A DNA stretch of 64,000 nt from Candidatus Thorarchaeota archaeon MP8T_1. Lineage in GTDB: Archaea; Asgardarchaeota; Thorarchaeia; Thorarchaeales; Thorarchaeaceae. Both the position numbers and the translations under genes were made by a program. Positions 7,934 to 16,494 of this stretch are shown one piece after another (position 1 is the first letter of the stretch; each line of letters starts with the position of its first letter). The notes below the pieces were generated by a model. It was not told where the DNA came from. It did no database searches and was given only the letters and a program-made list of their open reading frames with translations. The DNA is taken from NCBI GenBank assembly GCA_002825465.1, contig PJER01000008.1:21980-85979 (forward strand), read 5' to 3'.

Positions 7934-8403
7934 TAGTCATCACCCTCTGGAAAAGGTTGTTCTCTCCATACTTTGAGCGCTTCATACCATAATACAGTAC
8001 AAGCACCGATTAACAATATGATGAGTATAGCTGAAAACCAATCAGCAAACCAGAATGCAAGTGTTGTCAAAGCAGCTGTAAGGGAGGAGAAGAATGTGGC
8101 ATAAAATAAGAATCGGGGAACCATCAAACGACCTTTACCTATGAATTGATTCAAGATACCAATCCGTACATCTCGAGTGATCTTGTACTGTCCGTGAACA
8201 TCTTTCTCGATAATACCATATTGACGCAGACGCTCAAGATGATGCATAGAGAGAGATGGACTAGATAGTTTCGCACCTCTTTGAATCTCTCTCGCTGTAA
8301 GTGGTTCAGTATGGCGTAACATATACCAATATACACTAAGGGTCTTTCCTTTGATGAGTTGAGCCAATTCTTCATCAGTAGGCTCATCCTTGCTCAAATC
8401 CAC
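7933..8403 (-). CDS. Membrane-bound winged-helix (ArsR/MarR-like) regulator
   Basis: 156 residues. The N-terminal ~85 residues form a winged helix (TAREIQRGAKLSSPSLSMHHLERLRQYGIIEKDVHGQYKI), followed by two closely spaced membrane helices (residues ~95-140) and a short cytoplasmic tail. Start is GTG 8403. Such membrane-tethered HTH proteins are common in archaea; their signals are mostly unknown. The stop overlaps the start of the Ig-like surface protein gene (TAATG), which suggests that the surface protein may signal to, or be controlled with, this regulator. Confidence 0.8.
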   Translation of the reverse strand: MDLSKDEPTDEELAQLIKGKTLSVYWYMLRHTEPLTAREIQRGAKLSSPSLSMHHLERLRQYGIIEKDVHGQYKITRDVRIGILNQFIGKGRLMVPRFLFYATFFSSLTAALTTLAFWFADWFSAILIILLIGACTVLWYEALKVWREQPFPEGDD

Positions 8404-8530
8404 TACTCCAACACTACCAATTTTTCTGATTTCATGATTGGGATACAGGACACTTAAAGACTGCTAATCGTATCATATAGCATATACTATAGGTCGGCAA
8501 GGCAAGGCTAAAAAGGGGCAATAGTCCGCC

Positions 8531-8911
8531 ATGGGTCAGCACCTGAATGCAATGTTCGGAGACAACATCATGTCTACGGTCAGGAAACCAATCACACCGA
8601 GACCCCCAATGAAACGAGAGAAGGTCTTAGTAATCCTTCAAGAACAATGCAAACAATGCGGACTTTGCATTGAATTCTGTCCAAAAAAGGTTCTTTGCTT
8701 TACAGATATTTACAATCGAAAAGGGTACCATCCTGTCACTGCATGTGATATAGATGCTTGTGTGAACTGTGAATTTTGTGAACGTATTTGTCCGGATATG
8801 GCAATCTTTCTTGCAGAAAGAGAAGAAGCAGTCAACGCATACAAATCTGGAGCATTGCAGGAAGGAACTGTGATTCCTGAATTCGAAGCAAAGAAGGAGG
8901 AGTCAAAATAA
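8531..8911 (+). CDS. korD: 2-oxoacid:ferredoxin oxidoreductase delta subunit (ferredoxin-like)
   Basis: Up to 126 residues with two 4Fe-4S motifs, CKQCGLCIEFCP and CVNCEFCERICP, the usual pattern of the delta subunit that relays electrons from the catalytic core to external ferredoxin. ATG 8570 or ATG 8609 are possible downstream starts, since residues before the first cluster vary in this family. The stop codon overlaps the start of the alpha-subunit gene by one base, so it opens a kor-type operon. Confidence 0.88.
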   Translation: MGQHLNAMFGDNIMSTVRKPITPRPPMKREKVLVILQEQCKQCGLCIEFCPKKVLCFTDIYNRKGYHPVTACDIDACVNCEFCERICPDMAIFLAEREEAVNAYKSGALQEGTVIPEFEAKKEESK

Positions 8912-10047
8912 TGCCAGAACGTGTAATGTTCACAATGGGCGATATTGCATGTGCAGAAGGAGCTCTAAGTGCAGGATGCAGATACTTTGGTGGATATCCT
9001 ATTACTCCAGCAACTGAGATTGCAGAATGGATGTCTCAGAGAATGCCTGAACTCGGAGGCGCATATGTTCAATACGAGGATGAGATTGCATCTATTACAA
9101 GTGTAATTGGAGCCTCGTGGACTGGCGTCAAATCAATGACTGCAACATCAGGACCTGGTGTGAGTCTTATGTTGGAAGCAATTGGGCTTGCAGTTATGAC
9201 TGAAACTCCTCTGGTATTGGTAAACATTATGCGAGGTGGACCAAGCACAGGTCAACCTACTAAAGGACAACAAGGAGATATCATGCAAGCAAAGTGGGGA
9301 AGTCACGGTGACTACCAGATAATTGCATTGACTCCTGCATCTGTTCAAGAGATGTTTGACCAGACTGTTCAAGCATTCAATCTCTCTGAAAGATACAGAA
9401 CTCCTGTATTTGTCTTGGCGGATGAAACAGTTGGACATATGAGAGAACGTCTTGTTATTCCAGATGAAAAAGACTTGAAATTAGAATATAGGAAAACTCC
9501 AACTGTGGATCCAGAAGAATATCTTCCATTCAAACCAGATGATGACCTAGTTCCACCAATGGCGTTGTTTGGTTCTAAATACCAATTCTATGCAACAGGA
9601 CTCACTCACGATGAACGTGGATATCCCAGCGATAAAGAAGATGTCCAAATTGATCTGATAACGCGATTGAACAATAAGATAATCCATAATGCTGACAAGA
9701 TCATCGATGTTGAACGTGTTGAACTCGATGATGCAAAGATTGGTGTGATAGCATACGGAACCCCATCTAGAAGTGCAAAGAAGGCTATCAAGGATGCACG
9801 AAAAGAAGGGATAAAGGCAGGACTTCTAAGATTGAAGACTGTATGGCCCTTCCCTGAGGAACAAGTAGCACAACTCGCTTCAGAAGTGGACCATATCATT
9901 GTTGCAGAACAAAATCTCGGTCAGGTATATCATATGGTCAGATCTGCGGCAGCACCAACGCCTGTGCATCTAATGACCAAACCAGCTGGAATGCCTCAAC
10001 TACCTCATGAGATTCTCATAAAACTTCGAGAGGTAAACTCACTCTAG
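8911..10047 (+). CDS. korA: 2-oxoacid:ferredoxin oxidoreductase alpha subunit (KorA type)
   Basis: 378 residues. The N-terminus (GDIACAEGALSAGCRYFGGYPITPATEIAEWM) is the pyrimidine-binding transketolase-like domain of 2-oxoglutarate/2-ketoisovalerate ferredoxin oxidoreductases. The C-terminus (GVIAYGTPSRSAKKAIKDARKEGIKAGLLRLKTVWPFPE) is the transketolase C-terminal-like domain. Together with the beta subunit it makes the thiamine-diphosphate centre that oxidatively decarboxylates a 2-oxoacid to acyl-CoA, reducing ferredoxin. The length and order D-A-B-C fit 2-oxoglutarate-type enzymes, but the exact substrate is not certain. Confidence 0.92.
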   Translation: MPERVMFTMGDIACAEGALSAGCRYFGGYPITPATEIAEWMSQRMPELGGAYVQYEDEIASITSVIGASWTGVKSMTATSGPGVSLMLEAIGLAVMTETPLVLVNIMRGGPSTGQPTKGQQGDIMQAKWGSHGDYQIIALTPASVQEMFDQTVQAFNLSERYRTPVFVLADETVGHMRERLVIPDEKDLKLEYRKTPTVDPEEYLPFKPDDDLVPPMALFGSKYQFYATGLTHDERGYPSDKEDVQIDLITRLNNKIIHNADKIIDVERVELDDAKIGVIAYGTPSRSAKKAIKDARKEGIKAGLLRLKTVWPFPEEQVAQLASEVDHIIVAEQNLGQVYHMVRSAAAPTPVHLMTKPAGMPQLPHEILIKLREVNSL

Positions 10048-10104
10048 TCAATGTTTTTCGTGTATTTAGGAACAGTTAAGACAATTGACTAAATAGGTTT
10101 ACGA

Positions 10105-11073
10105 ATGAATGTATCATTGACTGGACCTTTTGGGAACATAGGTGAGAGTACATTGCTTGCCTTGCTTGAGAAAGGCTATGATATTACTTGCTTTGACCTC
10201 AAAACAAAGAGAAATGAGAAAGTTTCCAAAAGACTACTCGAAAAAGGAGATTTCAAAATCATATGGGGAGATATACTAGACACTTCACAACTGAAGATTG
10301 CGGTTGATGGTGTGGATGTGATAATTCATCTTGCAGCAATAATCCCTCCTTTGTCTGAATCAAACCCGAATCTCGCTAGATCAGTGAATATTGATGGAAC
10401 TAAGAACATAATCAGAGTGGCTGAGGAAATGGAAAAGAAACCAAAATTGATCTATGCTAGTTCAGTATCAGTCTTTGGACCCACCATGCATCTCCCACCA
10501 CCGCGGACCGTTGACGATCCTGTAGTGGTAAGTGATACCTACACTGCAACTAAGATAGAGAGTGAAAAGAATATCAAAGCATCTTCACTGCCATGGACAA
10601 TTTTACGATTTAATACAGCTCCACCTCTTGAGATGACTACAGATATGGATCCATTAGTTTTTGAGATACCATTAGATCAGCGGGTTGAATTTGTTCACTC
10701 ACGAGATGTTGGACAAGCTTGTGCAAATGCAGTTACGGCAGACACAATTGGGAAGATATTTCTCATTGGTGGCGGACCTTCATGTCAGATGCTGGAGAGA
10801 GAGTTTCTAACAAAGATATTTGAGGGAATGGGGATTGGAATGCTTCCAGATTCTGCATTCAAAGTGGCTACAAAACCCGAGGAATATTTCTACACAGATT
10901 GGCTGGATACAAAGGAATCGCAAGAAGTACTGCAATTTCAATCGAGGTCTCTTGATGAATACATTGAAGAGATGAAATCAAAGCTAGGATTTATGAGATA
11001 TCTTGCCAAGATATTCAGAGGTATAGCAAGAAGACAGATTCTAAAAGCGTCACCATACTATAACAAAGATTGA
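10105..11073 (+). CDS. NAD(P)-dependent epimerase/dehydratase (extended SDR)
   Basis: 322 residues. Rossmann fold with TGPFGNIGES (TGxxGxxG), an acidic residue after beta-2 (CFDLK), and the SDR active-site pair in YTATK, with an upstream serine in YASSVSVFG. This is the extended-SDR pattern of nucleotide-sugar epimerases and related reductases. The C-terminal ~50 residues are basic and hydrophobic. It lies between korA and korB on the same strand, with 57- and 104-base gaps, so it interrupts the operon. Whether it is co-transcribed and what it acts on are unknown. Confidence 0.85.
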   Translation: MNVSLTGPFGNIGESTLLALLEKGYDITCFDLKTKRNEKVSKRLLEKGDFKIIWGDILDTSQLKIAVDGVDVIIHLAAIIPPLSESNPNLARSVNIDGTKNIIRVAEEMEKKPKLIYASSVSVFGPTMHLPPPRTVDDPVVVSDTYTATKIESEKNIKASSLPWTILRFNTAPPLEMTTDMDPLVFEIPLDQRVEFVHSRDVGQACANAVTADTIGKIFLIGGGPSCQMLEREFLTKIFEGMGIGMLPDSAFKVATKPEEYFYTDWLDTKESQEVLQFQSRSLDEYIEEMKSKLGFMRYLAKIFRGIARRQILKASPYYNKD

Positions 11074-11177
11074 TTACGAACACATTAACAGTGTTAAGAG
11101 GTTTGAAGAAAACCTTTGACCACATCAATAATCCTTTTATCATGTTTAGTTAGAGGCCGTCACAGGGAGAACCTCCT

Positions 11178-12023
11178 ATGACTGAATCACAACACGTCTT
11201 AAAACATCCAATGGCAAAATACATCCGCGAGGATCGTCAGCCTTGGATCTACTGCTCCGGCTGCTCCGTTGGAATAGTCACTGGAATGATTGCTCGTGCG
11301 ATTGAGAGTCTAGGTCTTGATTTCACTAAGACGGTTGTCGTATCAGGAATTGGCTGTACAGGTCGTACTTCCGGTTATTTCAAGACTGGAACCTATCACA
11401 CTACACATGGTCGAGCCATTGCTTTTGCAGAGGGAGTCAAAATAGCAAATCCTGAACTAGAAGTCATTGTCGTAAGTGGGGACGGCGATCTTGCGGCTAT
11501 AGGTGGAAACCATCTCATCCATGCTTGTAGAAGAAATATAGACATGACAGTCGTGTGTATCAATAACTTCAACTATGGAATGACCGGCGGGCAATTCGGT
11601 CCAACCACTGAGCATGAAAAGTACTCCCAGACAAGCCCTGCGCCTATTGGTAACATGGAACACCCATTCAACTTAGTTAAACTCGCAGCATCATCTGGTG
11701 CAACCTTTGTTGCCAGATGGACTGCTGTTCAAGCGCGTAGAGCAACTAAATCAATAGAGAAGGGTATCAAGAAGAAAGGGTTCTCATTCATTGAAATCAT
11801 TGGTGCATGCCCAACTGCATATGGCAGAATGAATCGTCTTGGTGATGGGCTCGAAATGCACAAACATCTCCTCGAAGTTGCAGAGATTCAGAACGGACTT
11901 CCTCCTCATGAGGCGGAGCTTGAATATAATAGCAAAATCATCTGCGGAGAATTCTTAGATATCGAGAAACCTGAGTATACAGAAGTACTCAGAGAGATGC
12001 AAAAGAGAGCCAAGGGTGAATAA
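11178..12023 (+). CDS. korB: 2-oxoacid:ferredoxin oxidoreductase beta subunit (KorB type)
   Basis: 281 residues. It shows the thiamine-diphosphate-binding features of the beta subunit: YCSGCSVGIV, GIGCTGR, the VSGDGD motif, and NNFNYGMTGGQ. This subunit holds TPP and works with the alpha subunit. A TATA-like element (CCTTTTATC near 11133) and GGGAG eight bases before ATG 11178 suggest that it can be transcribed separately from korDA. The gamma-subunit gene begins within two bases of its stop. Confidence 0.92.
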   Translation: MTESQHVLKHPMAKYIREDRQPWIYCSGCSVGIVTGMIARAIESLGLDFTKTVVVSGIGCTGRTSGYFKTGTYHTTHGRAIAFAEGVKIANPELEVIVVSGDGDLAAIGGNHLIHACRRNIDMTVVCINNFNYGMTGGQFGPTTEHEKYSQTSPAPIGNMEHPFNLVKLAASSGATFVARWTAVQARRATKSIEKGIKKKGFSFIEIIGACPTAYGRMNRLGDGLEMHKHLLEVAEIQNGLPPHEAELEYNSKIICGEFLDIEKPEYTEVLREMQKRAKGE

Positions 12024-12024
12024 G

Positions 12025-12582
12025 ATGGTCAGGTACGAAGTCAGAATTGGAGGTTTTGGAGGCCAAGGTGTTGTCACCATGGCAGTAGTTGCTGGTGAGA
12101 CCGCTTCTCTCTATGACAAGAAATACGTGGTTCAAACACAATCTTACGGTCCCGAGGCAAGAGGTGGAGCAAGTAAGAGTGAGATTGTAATTTCAGATGA
12201 GGAAGTAGATTATCCTAAAGTTCAGGCTCCTGATGTCTTTGTTGTGCTAAGTAGAGCTGCATATCTAGAATATATTCAAGGTCTCAAGGAAGATGGTATT
12301 CTTATTATTGATGAAGATCTTGTAGAAGTTGAAAGTGAACTTCCCAAGACAGTCAAAGTGTATAAAATTCCTGCAACTAGGATTGCAGAGGAGCAAGTTA
12401 AGAATAAACAGGCAACAAACATTGTGATGCTTGGTGCTCTTACCGCAATAACAAAGGTTCTCTCTGTAGAAGGTCTAAAGGCCCGTATTGAGGAGAGATG
12501 GCCTCGATTCATCAAATCCAACATGCTCGCTCTCGAACTGGGAATGAAGGCAGGAAACGACGCCTTAGCCAGTACGGAGTGA
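12025..12582 (+). CDS. korC: 2-oxoacid:ferredoxin oxidoreductase gamma subunit (KorC type)
   Basis: 185 residues with the family's opening RIGGFGGQGVVTMAVVAGE and the SYGPEARGGASKSEIVIS motif. The gamma domain completes the four-subunit enzyme and helps bind CoA. I prefer ATG 12025, because AGGGTGA lies six bases upstream inside the end of korB; GTG 12016 is an in-frame alternative that would overlap korB by eight bases. Confidence 0.9.
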   Translation: MVRYEVRIGGFGGQGVVTMAVVAGETASLYDKKYVVQTQSYGPEARGGASKSEIVISDEEVDYPKVQAPDVFVVLSRAAYLEYIQGLKEDGILIIDEDLVEVESELPKTVKVYKIPATRIAEEQVKNKQATNIVMLGALTAITKVLSVEGLKARIEERWPRFIKSNMLALELGMKAGNDALASTE

Positions 12583-12634
12583 TCCAATTCTCTAGATGAA
12601 AGGAATTTTATCCAGAGCAGAATAGAAAGGTTGT

Positions 12635-13108
12635 ATGACAGCTGAAAATCCTCTGAAAGATTGGATTTTTCTTATTGGTAAATGGAAAGGTCGATCTACA
12701 GATGAAGAAGAATTCGGTGGCGATGGATTTGTCGAAACAATGACTGATTATTCGTTAGCATTAGATGGCAATTTCATCAAGGGCAAATACGAAGCAGTTA
12801 GGAATGGTGTCACTGAGCATCAGAGCCTAAGTATCATGTTCTATGATAAACGAAACAAGAAGATCCTGAGAAAGTCATTCTACACCTATGGATTCGTGAA
12901 TAATGAAGTGGAGATAGAGAGAACAGATTCCCTCTTACGATTCGATATAGTTATGGAACCAGTTCCACAAGCCTTTGATGGACTTAAATGGAGGTCCTAT
13001 ATCAAGAAGATCTCTGACAAGGAGATAAGAACCGGACTTGAATCAGCTAAATCAGGAGAAAGCTTCTCCCCTTATGGAGAAACAATAATGGTGAAAGTAG
13101 AAGATTAG
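12635..13108 (+). CDS. DUF1579/lipocalin-like beta-barrel protein
   Basis: 157 residues. The opening (NPLKDWIFLIGKWKGRS) and alternating strands (MTDYSLALDGNFIKGKYEA ... SIMFYDKRNKKILRKSFY) resemble DUF1579-type or FABP-like small beta-barrels, which bind hydrophobic ligands or have unknown roles. No signal peptide, so probably cytoplasmic. It overlaps convergently by four bases with the dehydratase activator gene. Fold assignment is by pattern only. Confidence 0.6.
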   Translation: MTAENPLKDWIFLIGKWKGRSTDEEEFGGDGFVETMTDYSLALDGNFIKGKYEAVRNGVTEHQSLSIMFYDKRNKKILRKSFYTYGFVNNEVEIERTDSLLRFDIVMEPVPQAFDGLKWRSYIKKISDKEIRTGLESAKSGESFSPYGETIMVKVED

Positions 13109-13878
13109 AGTTTCAAAGCTTCAACTGCTGCACCTAACGCGCCAGTCAGTTGTGGTTCTTTTGGAATCCAGAGATCTGTGCCAAGATTTTTCGCAAGGTA
13201 AAAACGAAACGCAGGATTTAGTGCAACGCCACCAGTAACACATACCGGAGTAACGACCTTCACACGTTTTGCCAGAGACCCAATCTTTGTGGTCATTGAC
13301 TGATGTATCCCAGCAGCAATATCTGCAGGTTTTACGCCTGCACCAATATGACCGATGACTTCACTCTCTGCAAAGACTGTACAAGTGCTACTTATTGTGG
13401 ATGGTGAATCCGACTGCAAAGCAAGAGGACCCAGTTCATCCAGTGTAACACCCAAGACCCCAGCCATGACTTCTAGAAAACGTCCTGTACCAGCTGAACA
13501 CTTGTCATTTAGCTCGAAGTCTTCTGGTTTTCCATCTTTGCCAATTCGAATCACCTTAGCGTCCTGTCCACCAACATCAATCAGAAGGCGAATCTCTGGA
13601 TTCAATGAGTGAACTCCGATACTATGGCATGTTATCTCTGTTACAGTTTTCATAGCATTCTCTATGCGAGCCCTTCCATACCCAGTTCCAATAATCGGTA
13701 TATTGTCAAGTTGAATGGCAGACTGGGCTTCGAGTCTTTGCAATATTTCATTGATTGCTTGAGAGGCTGCAGCTCCTGTTGGCATGAGATGTTTTGCGCG
13801 AATCTTCTTCTCACTGTCGATGAGAATTCCTTTTGCGGTAGTTGAACCAACATCAATACCGATTCCAAATTCACTCAC
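13105..13878 (-). CDS. hgdC: 2-hydroxyacyl-CoA dehydratase activator ATPase (HgdC/BcrA/BadF family)
   Basis: 257 residues from GTG 13878, chosen because GAGGG lies seven bases upstream; TTG 13896 is an in-frame alternative. It shows the ASKHA ATPase motif GIGIDVGSTTAKG, and the two cluster cysteines of HgdC-type activators, in NDKCSAGTGRFLEVM and SSTCTVFAESEVIG. In characterised systems the homodimer holds one [4Fe-4S] cluster and uses ATP to inject a single low-potential electron into the dehydratase. It follows the two dehydratase-subunit genes closely. The length fits a stand-alone activator rather than a benzoyl-CoA reductase ATPase pair. Confidence 0.9.
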   Translation of the reverse strand: MSEFGIGIDVGSTTAKGILIDSEKKIRAKHLMPTGAAASQAINEILQRLEAQSAIQLDNIPIIGTGYGRARIENAMKTVTEITCHSIGVHSLNPEIRLLIDVGGQDAKVIRIGKDGKPEDFELNDKCSAGTGRFLEVMAGVLGVTLDELGPLALQSDSPSTISSTCTVFAESEVIGHIGAGVKPADIAAGIHQSMTTKIGSLAKRVKVVTPVCVTGGVALNPAFRFYLAKNLGTDLWIPKEPQLTGALGAAVEALKL

Positions 13879-13888
13879 ATTATAACCC

Positions 13889-15106
13889 TCATACAAACAT
13901 CTCTAGCAAGGCATCAATCCTTGTTTGTATTTGAGCCTCATTGAACACTCTAGAGTCAACCATATCACCTTCGATAACTACACCTGGAACTCCTGTACGT
14001 TCAGCTACAATCTCTTTTGATATAAGTTGACCAAGGGAGTACCTCTTACATGAACGAACGGAGAACAATACAAAACCATCGAGATTGTAATCTTTGATCA
14101 ATTGACACATCTTGTCTATTTTTGCATCAAGACCTCTATTGAGATAGACATTGGAGTAGACACTTACTACACTTTCGAAAAGATCATCGCCTTCAACCTT
14201 ACCAGACCAAGCATGGGTATACGTATCTGCTGGAAAGACTACTCCTTGCTTAGCAAGCCCATTGAAGAATTTAAAGATTGAATGCCAAGGAGGTATGTTG
14301 TCCCAGAGTAGACGTATTTTCTCATCACGAATTGCACCAAGCCCATTTTTAACTCGACTCTCAACTTCATCCCAAAGTGTCTGGTAAAAGTCAATGGGTA
14401 GTTCTGTACCTCTCATAGATACGACAGGAGCCATAGCAAGGAATCGATCTGCACAGTTGAGGGGTGAAGGACTTGTTTTACAGGCTGCTAGCGATTTAGT
14501 CCATAGTTCAATAGCTTTACTAGATAGTCTAGCTACTTCACGTGTCCTCTCATCAGTCAGAGTTGTATCGAATGTCGAACCTAAGAATTCAACTAGCCTA
14601 TCGAGACCACGGCGAACATATTCCTTGTGATGTTCAGGTTGTTCTCCTTCGATAGGAGGTGTATCAAACAGAAATACTGGAGCTCCCGTCTGTTCGGATA
14701 CAGCATCATACCATCTAAGAACGGTCCCACAGATGTTATTTGCAGCAAGGAGCGCTTGTGGAGTAGGAAGTCCATCCATTGGACTCTGATCTGGTTTCTC
14801 CACAGAACCGATACTTGCCCGTGCATAAGAACACAGTTCTTGCGAATAACCGATGTCTTCAGCAAATCCGCAGACTTCAGGACCCACCTTCTGAGACCCA
14901 ACAACTGCACCATATTGTTCTGGGTAACTTACACCTACTCCCATAGCAACTGGAATTTCTACAGGAAAGCCTGATGTAACCCATGCCAAACGTTTCTCTT
15001 CACTAGCTTGATGTCCCTCTAGCAAATACTGAAACATGATTTGCTGAAGTAGCCTGTTTGACTCAAGTTGACGATAGACTTTCTCCTCTTTCTTTTTCTC
15101 AGTCAT
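13889..15106 (-). CDS. 2-hydroxyacyl-CoA dehydratase subunit (HgdB/BcrC-like)
   Basis: 405 residues from ATG 15106, with GGAGAG eight bases upstream; GTG 15115 is in frame but would sit on that site. Family marks include VTSGFPVEIPVAMGVG, a conserved cysteine segment (GFAEDIGYSQELCSYARASIG), NNICGTVLRWYDAV and SVRSCKRYSLGQ. The subunits of this family each bind a [4Fe-4S] cluster and catalyse radical dehydration of 2-hydroxyacyl-CoA. Upstream partner and downstream activator form one operon. Substrate is not predictable from sequence. Confidence 0.88.
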   Translation of the reverse strand: MTEKKKEEKVYRQLESNRLLQQIMFQYLLEGHQASEEKRLAWVTSGFPVEIPVAMGVGVSYPEQYGAVVGSQKVGPEVCGFAEDIGYSQELCSYARASIGSVEKPDQSPMDGLPTPQALLAANNICGTVLRWYDAVSEQTGAPVFLFDTPPIEGEQPEHHKEYVRRGLDRLVEFLGSTFDTTLTDERTREVARLSSKAIELWTKSLAACKTSPSPLNCADRFLAMAPVVSMRGTELPIDFYQTLWDEVESRVKNGLGAIRDEKIRLLWDNIPPWHSIFKFFNGLAKQGVVFPADTYTHAWSGKVEGDDLFESVVSVYSNVYLNRGLDAKIDKMCQLIKDYNLDGFVLFSVRSCKRYSLGQLISKEIVAERTGVPGVVIEGDMVDSRVFNEAQIQTRIDALLEMFV

Positions 15107-15111
15107 TGGTT

Positions 15112-16317
15112 TCACTCTCCTAATGATTCCAGAAATGTTTGTATCTTCACCTCAACACGTGCTCTGTCTGAGAGTTCTGGATCAATTGGAATCCGTACAG
15201 TCTTGATACCTGCTCCTCTTGCTGCCCGTTCAATCGAAGGGGCCTCAAACTGATCAGGATCACAAAATGATTGTTCACATATGATGATACCATCAATCCG
15301 CAAATATGCAACAAGATCTTTTAGGAATTTCATTCGTCCCGATAGTCCCTCCTGCGTTGGCTCATTCGGTGCGGTAAGAACAGATTTTGCCATTTGTTCA
15401 AATGGATCTCCATTAGGGTCTATTGGAGAAGCAAATACACTCTTGAAACCAAAGGATAGAAGGTCCAAGATGATATTAGAATCATCATATCCATCGATAC
15501 TATTGATGATGGTTGAAATTGCTTGAGGCTCGACCATTCCACCAAGTACAAGGATTCGAGGACCATTTGATTTCTCTATTGACTTAAACTTCGAAAAGTT
15601 TCTAGTTTTGAGAGCAGATAAAATTGAATTAGTATTTTTTAGAAGATTCATATCTTTCAATTTTATACGAACTTCTTCAGCGGCTTCATGAATTTCTAGA
15701 CCCAACGATAAAATTGGTGTAGATAGAAATGATCTGACGAATCGAACCAATTCTGAGTATGTTAACACCTCTGGATTAACCACACGTGCAGCATACAAAA
15801 ATTGAGTGTCGCGTCGAAAGTTGCCAATCATTGAAACTGCTCGTTCATAGTTTTCTTTCAAAAATGGTCGATTAAGAGTAGTCTCGATATTCTTACTTAG
15901 GAGTTCTAACTCTTTCCTCAAATAAATCTCAAATGAGTCACCATCAGCATATCTAGCAACAGGATACGTCAAACGGTACACACGATCATCTGGGAACCTA
16001 ACTTTCCAGATATCAGTAAGACTCTGGAGAGAATCACATGTGTTACTTGGAAATAGAAGACCTGTGATTGCTGGCAATAGATCATTTGTCCTCTGATTGT
16101 AGAGATTCCTAATATAGGAACATGCGAATGTCTGTAGACTCTCCTCAAAACCACTACTCACATCAGGTATGGCTCTTATCAATGAAGGCGTGAGCCCGTG
16201 AGCAAGAAATAGTTCCAGAGGAATGTGCGGATAGATGTATCCAATAATTTCCTCTCCAGCTTCTACAAGCTTTTTCAAATCCAAGCTTGACTGTTCCAGT
16301 ACTCCTTCGTAGCTCAA
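15112..16317 (-). CDS. 2-hydroxyacyl-CoA dehydratase subunit (HgdA-like)
   Basis: 401 residues. Conserved positions of the family are visible: PLELFLAHGLTPSLIRAIP, CSYIRNLYNQR, FPSNTCDSL, LTYPVARY, and CEQSFCDPDQFE near the C-terminus. It is the more divergent of the two dehydratase subunits here and is first in the operon. The start is TTG 16317 with AGGTG seven bases upstream. Its gene ends five bases before the partner's ATG. Acyl-CoA ligase genes lie divergently next door, so an acid may be activated to its CoA ester by those ligases; this link is inferred. Confidence 0.82.
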   Translation of the reverse strand: MSYEGVLEQSSLDLKKLVEAGEEIIGYIYPHIPLELFLAHGLTPSLIRAIPDVSSGFEESLQTFACSYIRNLYNQRTNDLLPAITGLLFPSNTCDSLQSLTDIWKVRFPDDRVYRLTYPVARYADGDSFEIYLRKELELLSKNIETTLNRPFLKENYERAVSMIGNFRRDTQFLYAARVVNPEVLTYSELVRFVRSFLSTPILSLGLEIHEAAEEVRIKLKDMNLLKNTNSILSALKTRNFSKFKSIEKSNGPRILVLGGMVEPQAISTIINSIDGYDDSNIILDLLSFGFKSVFASPIDPNGDPFEQMAKSVLTAPNEPTQEGLSGRMKFLKDLVAYLRIDGIIICEQSFCDPDQFEAPSIERAARGAGIKTVRIPIDPELSDRARVEVKIQTFLESLGE

Positions 16318-16494
16318 AGTTCTACACCTAGTCTTGTTTATTTAACGATGACCATCTTATTTGTTCCGCTAAAAGGTCAAAATCTTATCTGGCGAAGGAA
16401 TTATGTACCACTTTTGCTATCTTGAACATCTATACTTTGAATGAATTTGACCACAAAAATGAAAGTCAATTCAGGAAAAGGAGAGGAGACTAAT

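Noticed and set aside
16441..16494. Longer N-terminus for acyl-CoA ligase 1
   Set aside because: No ribosome-binding site before ATG 16441, and GGAGAGGAG directly before ATG 16495 agrees with the paralog's start and length.
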